This document shows positions 35,893-47,212 of a stretch of DNA of 64,000 nt, piece after piece. The position numbers and the translations under genes were made by a program. Under the pieces are notes generated by a model. The model did not search any database. It was not told where the DNA came from and saw nothing but the letters and a program-made list of their open reading frames with translations. Positions within the stretch are counted from its first letter, which is position 1; every line of letters begins with the position of its first letter. Origin of the DNA: Lamellibrachia columna (Eukaryota > Annelida > Polychaeta > Sabellida > Siboglinidae). The stretch is from contig OY759262.1 of NCBI GenBank assembly GCA_963662155.1, positions 53,647,285-53,711,284 of the forward strand, in the 5' to 3' direction.

Positions 35893-37958
35893 GTGCGTGT
35901 GAGGGAAGTTCACGAACCCCACCACGCCTCCGATGACCCGAGTCCACTGGAACGAATTGCGGCCCAGTTGGAACTACTCGCAAACACTCATTCGGAGATC
36001 GTGTCTTTGTTGCGAGCACAACAACATACGGCTGCGGGGGTGGCTGCGATACCTAACAGACCGGAACCCCGCAGCAGCGGATCACTTCATTATGAGTACT
36101 GCAGGCGACGGGGTCACACCCAGAATACATGTTGGAAGCGGGCAAGCGATATACGCCGTACCGATGAACAGTCAGGTGTTCATACGTACGGGGATCAGTC
36201 AGATACCCGTGCAATGCGGGGTGCTCCAGTAGCGCGATCTAATGTGCCAGTATCACCCCGGGGTTAACAGGGAATCTAATTCACCCCGTTGCCGAGCGTC
36301 AGGCAGGCGAGCGTAGTAGCATTGACTGTGTGTTAGTGGACGCTATAGTGGGTAAGACCCCTATCATTTCATGTGAGATAGCAGGTGAAAAAACCAGTAT
36401 GGTTTTAAATATTGGTTCGGAAGTAACTATTTTACAGGAATGGTGGTTCAACGAATACTTAATGTCGTCTGTCGAATGTTTAGAAGATGCGTCGTCATGG
36501 TTACGGCTGGAAGCAGCCAACTCTCTAGTGTTCCCATACATTGGGTACTTTACAGCTGATATAAATGTGTTGGGCACTATCGTTAAGAACAAAGGGATTC
36601 TAGTGCAGAAAGATCCACCAGGGCTAAATCACCACAGGCAAACCTCGGGGATACTGGGTATGAATGTTTTGGGTGCAATCCCAGAAATTAGGGAACTACT
36701 TCGCACCATAGAGACCCATGATCGTAAACCAAAACGGGAAATAGAGGGAAGAGTAGTGAAATTTGCAGGGGACACAAATGTAAATATACCGGCATGGTCA
36801 TCGTGTAATGTCACAGTGTCACGTTGCAGCGGTAACGGAATGGTAGAACCATTGGATGAACCCCTAAAGGGAGGTTTACTCCTCCAAGCAGGACTAGTAG
36901 GTTCCATTAAGGGTTGTTTTGGGGTGACCATCGTCAACCCAACTCCCAACGAGGTGTGGTTGCGTTCCCGTTCCCCGGTAGGGATGATTTATACAGTTGA
37001 TGTAATCGACAGGGATCCAGAGCACACGGTATCTTTCCAGGAATTGGATGACGGGTTGAGAGTAAGCTTGGAACCCAGACAGATTACAGTTAATACGCGA
37101 TGGGTAAGCAGCAAACAAAGTGGTGACATACCTGAGTTACCCAGTGATCAGAGTTCGATGCGAGATGTGAGTATTGGTGATATTCCGCCTACTGAAAGAG
37201 ATCGCCTGACTGAATTGTTGCACTCAAATCAGCAGGTATTTGCTCAAAATGAAAGTGATGTTGGGTTAACCCACACTGTCAAACACCGAATATGCACAAC
37301 AGAAGACAGCCCGGTCAGAGCGGCTTACCGTCGCATCCCACCGCCTCAGTTTGAGGAAGTCAAGGCACACATTAATGATCTAATTCAGCAGGGAATAGTC
37401 AGACTTAGTCATTCGGAATACGCCAGCCCAATAGTTATTTATAAGAAAAAGAAAGGGAACATTAGGATGTGCATGGACTACCGTAGACTCAACACCAAGA
37501 CGAGGAAGGATGCATTCCCACTCCCACGAGTGGATGAGATTTTTTATCATCTGGCGGGAGCCAAGTATTTCTCGACGGTCGATTTGAAATCGGCATACAA
37601 TCAAGTGGAAATAGACGAGTCTGATCAACACAAGACAGCTTTCACGACGCCCATGGGTTTGTATGAGTACACGAAGATGCCCTATGGACTTTGTAATTCA
37701 TCTGCTACCTTTCAGAGGTTAATGCACATCGTATTTAGGGAGGAGATGAATGAAACGGTGCTGATTTTCTTAGATGACATAATCATATATTATTCCACTA
37801 TTAAAGAGCACTTTGAACGACTGGCGTTAGTGTTTCAGCGACTAGCATCTCACGGGTTAAAGATCGAACCTACTAAGTGCCACCTATTTCAGAAATCAGT
37901 TTCGTACTTAGGACAGATACTATCGGATCAAGGGATTTCGACTGACCAGAAAAGGTGA
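35893..37958 (+). mobile_element. Gypsy gag C-terminus, protease and reverse transcriptase
   Basis: The gag end carries a zinc-knuckle remnant (CRRRGHTQNTC near 36,100) in which the first Cys of the usual CCHC is Tyr. A 542-codon frame (36,330-37,958) follows. At residues 27-29 the protease active site is NIG instead of DTG, so the catalytic Asp is lost. The RT core has CMDYRRLN, FSTVDLKSAYNQ, PYGLCNSSATFQRLM and FLDDI (catalytic pair at residues 482-483). The domain order gag-PR-RT is that of Metaviridae (Gypsy). The frame ends early near 37,958 by a frameshift. The RT core looks intact, the protease does not. Confidence 0.85.
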
Positions 37959-38589
37959 AAGTGGAAGCGAATGGCCAGTACCAGAAAATGCGAGGGAACT
38001 GAACATCTTCTTGGGTGTAGCTGGATATCACCGACGTTACATTCATAATTTTTCGCAGCTGGCACCGCCCTTGTATGAATTGGTGAATCTAGATCCCAAC
38101 AAAGGGAAGAAGAGAAAACCAGGACGGAAGTGGAACTCGGCCACACCAGGACCGTTTGTGTGGAGTCCGGAACATCAACAATCGTTTGATTCACTAAAAC
38201 GCGCTCTCACAACCGCACCGGTGTTGGGATTTGCTGACATCAAAAAGCCGTTAATTCTGAAGACAAATGCCAGCCACCAAGGACTTGGCGCATTACTTCT
38301 CCAACAACAAGATGGGAAGACTCGAGTAATAGCATATGCGAGCCCGGGTCTCTGGGGACCTGAGAAGAATCGAACGGCATATAGCTCTATGAAATTGGAA
38401 TTGTTAGCTGTAAAATGGGCGGTTACTGAAAAGTTTCGCGATTACTTGCTGGGAGTTCAGTTTGTGATATACAAGGACAATAACCCGTTATCATACATTC
38501 AAACTTCCGCCAAACTAACAGCGGCTGAACATCATTGGCAAGCAGAACTAGCAAGATTCAATTTTAGCATATGTTATGCAGAACAATGA
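37959..38589 (+). mobile_element. Gypsy RT connection and RNase H domain
   Basis: After two frame changes near 37,950 and 37,970, the frame continues through AGYHRRYIHNFSQLAPPLYE into RNase H (38,011-38,589). The first catalytic Asp position reads TNAS instead of the usual DAS, an Asp-to-Asn change. The Glu (MKLELLAVKWAV) and the next Asp (KDNNPLSYI) are present. The copy is probably inactive. Confidence 0.8.
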
Positions 38590-39425
38590 TGGACCCAACG
38601 GACGGATCAAAGGTAACGCAATTGTTGCCTACAGGAATTACACGACAGGATGGGACATCAAGGCATAGACAGAGTAGAGAAACTAGTACATTCGCGGTTT
38701 TACTGGCCAAATATTCGTTCGGACATTCAACACTGGATTTCGATGTGCGAACGTTGCAATCTTGCAAAAATGCAACATCTTAAGATACGCACACCCATGC
38801 ATAGCATTGTGGCCAGGGAACCCTAAGAAGTAATCGCCATCGATTTTACAGTACTCGAGCCTGCCAGTAACGGTATGGGAAATGTTCTGGTTATGACGGA
38901 CATATACAGCAAATTTACTATAGCAGTGCCGACTAGGAACCATACAGCGCAAACTGTAGCCAAAGCTCTGGTACGGGAGTGGTTCTTCCGTTATGGAGTT
39001 CCGTGTCGGATACACTCGGACCAGGGACGGTGTTTTGACGCCAAGATTGTCACCGAGTTGTGCAAGATTTAAGCGATCCAAAAATCCCGAACAACCCCGT
39101 ACCATCCGATGGGAAACGGACAATGCGAGATATATAACAGAACTTCGCATTGCTTCGCACGTTGACACCCACTCAGAAATCCAAGTGGCCAGAGCATTTC
39201 CAGAATTATCGTATGTCTACAATGTAACACCCCATGCCGCGACTGGGTTTAGTCCCTTTTACCTCATGTTTAGCCGGGTTCCGCGTTTACTTGTTGATAT
39301 TCGACTGCATCGTGACGATATACTACAATCGCAAGTGACCCATGGAGACAGTAGTGACTGGTTACATCAACATCAAACAAGACTGAAAAGGGCATACACG
39401 AAAGCGACCGAACAACTGAACCTGG
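38590..39425 (+). mobile_element. Gypsy integrase, plus-strand copy, truncated
   Basis: The N-terminal zinc domain (an HHCC arrangement with LHDRMGHQG and MCERC) reads at 38,635-38,765 with shifts. The core has AIDF (first Asp) after an in-frame TAA at 38,825, then YSKFTIAVPTRN, and IHSDQGRCFDAK (second Asp). Another stop lies at 39,070. The C-terminal part (SPFYLMFSRVPRL) ends abruptly at about 39,425, where LINE sequence begins. No LTR follows. Confidence 0.8.
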
Positions 39426-39692
39426 AACTAGAGTTTTTTCAGTTATTGTTAACTAAGTAGGAAATATATAACAGCATTTCGCCGTAAACTAAAAATCCAC
39501 CTGCTTAAACTTGCTTATCCTCCTTAGCTCCCCATTGTACCAATCCAGCTGATTACAACTGGAACTGCTTGTCGATTTTGAGCTGCTTAACCCCTTTTGT
39601 TTTGGTGCGCTGCCGAGCTTGGGTCTCCCGATGATTTTAGCGCAATAAAATTACTTTATATATTATTACTATTATATTTACTTAGGGACAGG
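39426..39692 (+). mobile_element. CR1/L2-like LINE copy 2, 3' tail after the Gypsy insertion
   Basis: Directly after the Gypsy break the plus strand encodes TAFRRKLKIHLLKLAYPP (39,470-39,525), the usual last residues of this LINE type. A 3' tail ends in ATTACTATTATATT-like repeats near 39,655-39,680. It is colinear with the LINE interrupted at 34,436, although some codons between are missing. Confidence 0.7.
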
Positions 39693-39700
39693 GTTAGGGC

Positions 39701-40330
39701 CAGGGATGGGTTAATTATACGGACAATATTTCAAATACCAAATAAAAAAATACCCAGAAAATGTATTAAACAAATACTTTTGACGAAGTATTTCAAATAA
39801 AAATACATTTAGGTTTAGGTTTCTGAAAGATAAAACTTATATACATTCACTAATGTTTACTGAAGGCACACATTATGTTGCTGCACCAGTTGACCAACAA
39901 TTTAAAAATAAAATGTGAAAAATAAAACGCTTTCTGCTCAAGATGAATTTATAATTCTTAACAAATTAAACAAGGTCACTGGGGTACATGTTTGATGGAA
40001 CACATAGTTCCACTGCTTGTCGCACACAAGGTATTCCCGACGAGTTCACGAAGCCTGGCGAGAGTCAACTAAGCGAGACTGTCATTCGACAAACGTGTGG
40101 TCGCGAAATGGCGCCGAACATGTTCGCACATCCATTTTATATATTACATAAATAACTATAAAATAGAACAGGTTAAATTTGTATATAATTATTAGTCCAA
40201 GTAAAAGTGTTGAGAAAAAGTATTTCTCACATACATGTTACAAAAATAATGTATCTCACATAACATTTATTTTTTATAATTATATTTTTTAGCGAAAATA
40301 CAAATAAAATACAATTTGACCCATCCCTAA
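39701..40330. mobile_element. hAT-like non-autonomous element (MITE), 630 bp
   Basis: The left end is CAGGGATGGGTTAA and the right end is TTGACCCATCCCTAA, inverted near-matches. Flanking 8-mers GTTAGGGC (39,693-39,700) and GTTAGGGT (40,331-40,338) agree in 7 of 8 positions, fitting the 8-bp target duplication of hAT transposons. The interior is AT-rich and non-coding. It is inserted just after the LINE tail. Confidence 0.65.
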
Positions 40331-40339
40331 GTTAGGGTT

Positions 40340-40840
40340 ATGGCTAGTGCTATGGTTAGAGCTTTCGTATTCATTTCGAACGAATATTAAAATGTTCTTG
40401 ATACTCAGTGTTGTTGAAGACTGCCAACACTCGGATCGTCTTGCAGCCCGCAAGTTACGATGCTGAATTGGCCCACCGAAGAGGGGTCATCTGTGAAAAA
40501 GCTCCATTTGATCTTGAGGTGGTGGAATATGCTGGGCGACTGTACTGCACTGAACTCATCCAGTGACCTGAGGTATATGTCATTGTCCTTTCAATTGCTT
40601 TTGTGGCTTTTGCTTTTCTGGAAAGGTTGGTTTTGAGGGATCTTTCTGAATTGCCATCTGCCATTTTCGTCGCAAGAGGTTCGTCGCTGCTGAAGACAGC
40701 TCGTCGCTGTGATACAACATACGGGGTTTCAAGGCCGTGCTGGAGACATTTGTTACTTTGCCTAGACAGCCTGAAAATGTGAAGAACTTGTTGTCAGCAA
40801 CATTGGATCTAATTGGCCTCAGCCACCGAAAGGTAAATTA
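40340..40840. other. Unassigned
   Basis: A minus-strand frame at 40,455-40,664 is basic and Ser-rich without a recognised domain; it may be decayed LINE. Nothing else seen. Confidence 0.35.
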
Positions 40841-41115
40841 TTAACAAGATTTAATAAGATTGCTATCCAAGTCAAAGGCCCAGATGACAAGTGGACAAGG
40901 AAGCCATTGGCTTATCGATAGTCCAACATTTGTAAATCTATGTGTAATCCGCCCTCCTGACAGATGTGTCAACCTTGTTTTTAAACATATTCATGCTGCT
41001 AGCAGTTACGCAACATGTACATAATTTGTTCCATTCATTGAGTGTCCTCGTGAGAACGAGTAATTCCTGATATCATTATTTGTTTCCGTCTCCCTCTCTT
41101 CCTCGTTAAAAGTCA
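40840..41115 (-). mobile_element. CR1-like LINE 3' end
   Basis: On minus, 41,065-40,955 encodes, with shifts, TLNEWNKLCT followed by MNMFKNKVDTSVRRADYT, the C-terminus of CR1-group LINEs. A 3' untranslated tail follows with GATAAGCCAATGGCTTCCTT (about 40,900) and TAGCAATCTTATTAAATCTT, shared with copies at 4.8, 53.8 and 60.4 kb. Confidence 0.65.
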
Positions 41116-41263
41116 TACGTCCTGCTGAACAAATTAATAAACTAATTTAAAAGCAGGAAATTATGGCAATGACTGTAGGAACAACGTCTACATATTGTGA
41201 GACAATGTGCTGCGTGAGCTGTATGATAAACGTGTTCATCGTATCCTAGTGAGTGCTAGAATG

Positions 41264-42078
<815 letters not shown>

Positions 42079-42154
42079 GTTAAGTGAGGTTTATTCCGTA
42101 TTTGTATACTTCTGCAGCAATTGTATCTGAACCCGCTGTTCCACTTCTCAGTCT

Positions 42155-42248
42155 TTATTTACATGCTTTACATGCTTTACATGCTTTACATGCTTTACAT
42201 GCTTTACATGATTTACATGCTTTACATTATTTACATGCTTTACATGCA
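42155..42248. repeat. 9-bp microsatellite (ACATGCTTT)n, ~10 units
   Basis: Tandem nonamer reading Tyr-Met-Leu or His-Ala-Leu in plus frames and Val-Lys-His on minus. The open frames are artefacts of the period. Confidence 0.95.
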
Positions 42249-42324
42249 GTGGCGCAAAAGGTTTGTACTCTGCATGTATCATCCAGGGGGCGTTAATATC
42301 ATCATTATTCACTAATGGGACAAC

Positions 42325-42515
42325 TATGATTAGGTTAATTGTCGTAGGTAGATGGCACCACCACGAAGATGTGTAGTACAGAACAAAATCCACAAGGGCC
42401 GTTATTAGCAGAACATCACACAACAATTAACCACCAAGGAAATACTTTAATTGTATCGACTAGATGGCACCAGCATAAAGAGTGTGTAGTATAACGATTA
42501 TCCAGAGGTGTGTTA
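42325..42515. repeat. Two diverged copies of a ~120-bp unit
   Basis: A block starting TTAATTGT, then TAGATGGCACCA and TGTGTAGTA, occurs at 42,337-42,400 and again at 42,449-42,515. No coding content. Confidence 0.55.
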
Positions 42516-42659
42516 ATGGAAAGTTGGGGCCGCTATTTTGGGAGGATGCGCATAGGGGCCGCCCACTTGAGAGGAGACACGTCAAACCGGAAGTTGGTAG
42601 GAAGCACATGGAAGCTGTCCTATTATTAGGAAGCAAATGAGCGCTATCTCGGTGTACTA

Positions 42660-42661
<2 letters not shown>

Positions 42662-42711
<50 letters not shown>

Positions 42712-42712
42712 C

Positions 42713-42800
<88 letters not shown>
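42662..42800. repeat. (GT)n then (TA)n compound microsatellite
   Basis: About 23 GT units followed by about 43 TA units. Open frames over it are artefacts. Confidence 0.97.
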
Positions 42801-42803
<3 letters not shown>

Positions 42804-42809
42804 CAACAA

Positions 42810-43607
42810 GTGTCCCCAATTTTAGGTTCGCTTAGCAACACCCACACGGAGGCTGTGTCATCATTGACGTTAGCACATATACGTATATATGTTAAACATA
42901 GGAGCGTTTGTATGATAAAATCAGTGTTTTGATAACTATGTTAATGTCGAGTTTTGTTTGAACGTTGCATCAAATAGATCAGATTGTTCGTTACATCATT
43001 AACGTTTACAGGGCAATAATATTAGATATATTATATTTGTAATGATACATGTTATTACAGGCAATATGTGTTGTATGTTGCAGTGGAGTCGTTTCTGCTT
43101 GGTGTGTCCTGCTCTTTGGCATGGTTGCTGTGACCAGCGCAATGCGTAAGCGTATGCCTTTATCGTGCCTCGTAGCCATATGGCTGCATATTACGTACCA
43201 CAATAAATAAATGCAGCCATCTGATGGCTAATATGGTACTACACTGTGGATGCCATGTTGAAACAATCGTAGTTAAGCGTGCTAATTCTACGCCATGTTC
43301 CTAATTAAAATAATCCCTTTACACAAGTTACACGTTTATACCATAGCACGCCTGTTGCAATCGAATTGGCAGGCGGACGTGTTGACTGCACAAAGGTGTC
43401 TACCATCGATTTATTATATGAAAATTAATGTGTAGACTGCACTTGTAGTCATACATACTAGAAATAGGTGTAGTGCAAGTGTATCACAGCAAACAACCTC
43501 CGCCATCTTGAAGCCACATATATATATATTAGAAACAGCATTGGGTCTCATACTGAGCATCCTTGTACCTCTCTCAAACATATTACAAATTTGAAATCTC
43601 ACCATCT
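42810..43607. other. Unassigned
   Basis: No gene, RNA or repeat supported. Confidence 0.4.
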
Positions 43608-45150
43608 ACTTATACTCTCTGTCTTCTCTGTGTAAACCACTTTTTTATCCCGTTGATTGAACCTTTTTTTAAACCATGGGCTTTTAGTTTAAGTAACAAT
43701 ATTTGATATGGCACTTTATCGAAAGCTTTCTGAAAATCTAAATAGACAACATCCACTGGTGACCCGTCATCTTCCCAATTTGTAATTTCTTCCAAAAAAA
43801 CATAAGAGATTGGTTAGAAATGACCTTGCTTTTAGGAACCCATGTTGAGATGTATTTATTAATTTATATTTTAAAAGGAATTCCACCATGTGGTCTCTAA
43901 TTAATGTTTCGAGTAATTTACATACAACTGATGTTAAACTTACTGGTCTCTAATTTTCTGGCTTGTTCCTCGATTCCTTCTTAAATAGCGGCGTAATGTT
44001 CGCTTCTTTCCATTCTGAAGGAACTATTCCTTCTTCCATTGACAAGTTAAACAAATTTGCAAGTCGTGTACTAATTTGCTCAACAATTTCCTTAAGCAGT
44101 TTTGGTGGTATCCCGTCAACCCCATGTGATTTATTATCTTTCATCTTCGTAGTTTTCTTTGCTTTTATTTCAGGAGTTACCCATAACTGCCCTAAATGGT
44201 CTGATTTATTGCCATCAACATTAGTAAATGGAACTGAAAGTGAGCTGATATTTTCTGTGGTAAAAACTGAGCTGAAATACTCATTCAGGACTTGTGCTAT
44301 TTGAAACCCGTCTGAACTTATGTTTCCACTGTTGTTTTCCAGTGGTCCGACCTTATCTCGAACTTTCTGTTTACTCCTTATATCAGCATATACATTCTTG
44401 CTGTAATTGTTTATGTTACCTGCCAATTTTTTTTTCAAAGGTTATTTTAGACTTTCTAATTTCAGTTGTAGCTAGGTTAAGAGCCTCTTTGTAATTTGCG
44501 TAGAATTCATACTTTCTGGTACTCTCCACATAAACCCTCCACACGTTTTATTTAAATATTTCTTTTATGATATCTTCGTTTGACAAGTGTTTCTTTCTAG
44601 ACCGTTTTCCTTGTTTAAGCAAGGGAAATCATTTATCGATGATACTCTCAATTTCATAATTTAGAATATTCCAACATTCATTTGCGGTCTTATTCATCAG
44701 CATGTTATTCCAGTCTAGCTTTGATAAGTATTTTTATCTTTATGTTTACCTTTGCGGAAGTTTCTCCTATACGTTTTTTGGTTTTTACTTTCTGATTTTA
44801 CATTGATGCACAAATGTATTTGATTGTGGTAACTGTTACCCAATGGTTCACGAATATTTACATTGTCCACACATTCTTTTTGTGATGGCAAAACTATATT
44901 TAATACATTATCTCCCCTGGTTGGTTCTAGCACGTGCTGAGAAAGGAAACTATCCTGAATTAAAAATAGAAATCGTTGGTCCTCACCCCCTGTACTGTCT
45001 AGAGGTTTCCCTTGTATGTGTTCACGGTTAAAATCTCCCATTATGATACATTCCCCTTTACTAACTTCCTTTATAGCATTTTGCATTGTTTGTGTTATCC
45101 TCTTCGTTTATGTTTGGACTTCGGTAAACTAATCCAATAGTTAATTTTGA
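43608..45150 (-). mobile_element. CR1-like LINE: endonuclease C-terminus to RT motif A, 3'-truncated
   Basis: On minus, 45,086-44,715 is an endonuclease end with ECIIMGDFN (catalytic) and LGNSYHNQIHLCINV, where the canonical SDH reads SYH, so the catalytic Asp is lost. A decayed linker follows. An RT start at 44,438-43,950 includes KDNKSHGVDGIPPKLLKEI and EWKEANITPLFKK. RT motif A (VVYLDFQKAFDKVPYQILL) lies at 43,795-43,610. The element ends after WFTQRRQRV, before motifs B and C. This is an unusual 3' loss, since LINE copies are normally 5'-truncated. Frame breaks near 43,950 and 43,800 also occur. Confidence 0.8.
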
Positions 45151-45213
45151 ATTTCCCGATACTATTTTGCGCCAAACAGCCATTTTACCATCTTCTTCGT
45201 CTTCTTCGTCTTC

Positions 45214-45420
<207 letters not shown>

Positions 45421-45599
45421 AGTCTGGGCGTCAGCGTGCCGATGTTCATGTGTCTACATACATGTTGGAACTCACTCACGACGGAATAAAAACACATGAT
45501 TAACAGTTAATTTTTTGAGCAGGTCATCGGAACACTCAGCTGAGGGTTAATGACGCTACAGGTGTATACACTACAGCGCGGCATATATCAAAGGTCAGG

Positions 45600-46200
45600 A
45601 TTGTGTTGCGAAAAAGCCAGATAAGGGAGTGTGGACAACCCCAAAGAAAATATATAGACGTCCGCGATCATGTGTGGCTGAACACTGGAAATATATTCTC
45701 CATTAATTCACGTACGGTTCCTACGTCACCAATGGTTTCTTGGTTTGACGACACAACCTCAAGCCACCATTGTACAGTCTCTGTCGCACATATTTATATG
45801 TGATGTCACATCAAATAGACATTTTAAAATTACACTTGAACAATAATTTTTTCACCAAGGATCGAACGGGGCCAGGCGTCCATATATTTTCCAACGGTGT
45901 TGTCGACATTCCTTCAGCAGCCTTGTTCAAGACTCAATCAACTGCTTATTTGCTCTTATATCAGCATTTGGGAACCACATATTTGAAAGTTGTTTGCGGG
46001 GTGTAAGCTGCTTGGGACTACCCAATATATAAGAAAACACATTAGACGTTAGTCTGAACCACAGCACCATAGTAAAGTTGATGAAATAGAACCGCGGTCT
46101 TGAGCTGTTATTTATTGTCATATGCCGTGTACATTTAAATTTAATAATTTATTATTAAATATATTCCGTTTTCTCCATTTTTGTGTGGTATATAAATTTC
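45600..46200. repeat. Dispersed repeat, copy 1 (partner at 48,970-49,570)
   Basis: It shares many blocks in order and orientation with 48,970-49,570, for example TAAGGGAGTGTGGACAACCC, then CAACTGCTTATTTG and ATTTGAAAG/GTG. Divergence is perhaps 20-25%. No protein motif is readable. Its neighbour is a Penelope-like remnant, so it may be part of that element family. Confidence 0.7.
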
Positions 46201-46204
46201 AGTG

Positions 46205-46480
46205 TTTTTATTAAACCTACACGACCAATGTCATGTGACACAAGCTGGAGCAGAACTGGTGGGAGCTCCTGACCAACGTCTCGGTTCAGCGTAGGTTTCT
46301 CTCTGTGGATGTTAATCGCCTCCTTTATTTTCCTCCTGTGCCAGTTATTCTCATGGTCTAGAATGTTAACGTCCTTCAAAGAACACTGCTGGCCTGTGTT
46401 CAGTGTGTGACCGTAACCGCTGCAGCGTGGTATCGAATACACCCGCCAGTCACGCATGACAGAACAATGCGGCAATTAAC
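46205..46480 (-). mobile_element. Penelope-like element GIY-YIG endonuclease C-terminal remnant
   Basis: On minus, a frame from 46,475 encodes GYGHTLNTGQQCSLKDVNIL, then NNWHRRKIKEAINIHREKPT and LNRDVGQELPPV. The pattern KEAIxIxxxxPxLNRDxG is the end of the GIY-YIG nuclease of Penelope-like retroelements. The catalytic GIY and YIG motifs and the RT are absent. It starts at the arm of an inverted repeat. Confidence 0.65.
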
Positions 46481-46720
46481 ACTCGTTCGTCGTTCGCACG
46501 TCATACCAGTGAACGCACTTCATATCATTGCCGTCGCATTACACCAATGTGATTGCAGATGCATGGATACAATGGCATAACGTAAACTTCTACTACAAGG
46601 TTTGACTGGTATGACGTGCGAACGACGAAGGAGTGTTACTTGCCGCATTGCTCTATCATGCGTGACTGGCGGGTTTTCTGTATACCACGGCTGCAGCAGT
46701 TCGAATTAGTTACAGCCGCG
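46395..46720. repeat. Inverted repeat, ~65-95-bp arms
   Basis: The left arm (core 46,446-46,510) and right arm (core 46,607-46,672) are inverted copies, for example CGTTCGCACGTCATACCAGT against ACTGGTATGACGTGCGAACG. They are separated by about 97 bp. The outer parts of both arms are Penelope-like sequence facing outwards. The word GGAACGAGCTGGCAAGT to the right recurs at 49,645. Confidence 0.8.
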
Positions 46721-46729
46721 TAAAAGGAA

Positions 46730-47200
46730 CGAGCTGGCAAGTCAACACAGACAAACAAGAAGAGGTTAGTATGACTTCGTTTGTTGTTTTGTTATTTCCA
46801 TGTGAGGAAGTTAAACAAAACACGGTTTTATTTTTGGCCGATAAAACGTATAATGTCAATGTCGACATATCCTGCCAATATAACTATGCATATAATATTA
46901 TTATGTTGTAGTGACATTTGTCTTTAATGTTTGCTGATGTATGGCGCATTTAAAATGGTTGAAAAAGTACGCTTGCAATTATTTGATGTAACATTCGTAA
47001 GCGGTTATGGTTAGTGACGCCACAAATGTCTAAAGTGCAGCGCGGCATGGTACATATGTTTCAAAAAAAGGTTAGTAATATGTGACACAGCACGTTATGT
47101 GTCCATGACTCAACCATGCGCGAACGGAGATGTATCCAAAAAAAAAACCGCGAGCTGCCAATGACGTCAAACAAGTACACAGGGAATAACAAAATATAAT
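46730..47200. repeat. Mixed dispersed repeats
   Basis: Bases 46,905-47,020 resemble the unit found at 50,747, 51,069 and 51,405. Bases 47,145-47,205 (CGAGCTGCCAATGACGTCAA and onward) recur at 52,757-52,815. No coding content seen. Confidence 0.55.
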
Positions 47201-47212
47201 ACATGTTTGTTT

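Noticed and set aside
36299..37631. Several minus-strand frames under the Gypsy pol
   Set aside because: Antisense shadows of the gag-pol frame.
38683..39168. 161-codon minus-strand frame resembling the plus-strand frame starting at 35,515
   Set aside because: Both are antisense readings of the two inverted integrase copies. The true coding sense is integrase.
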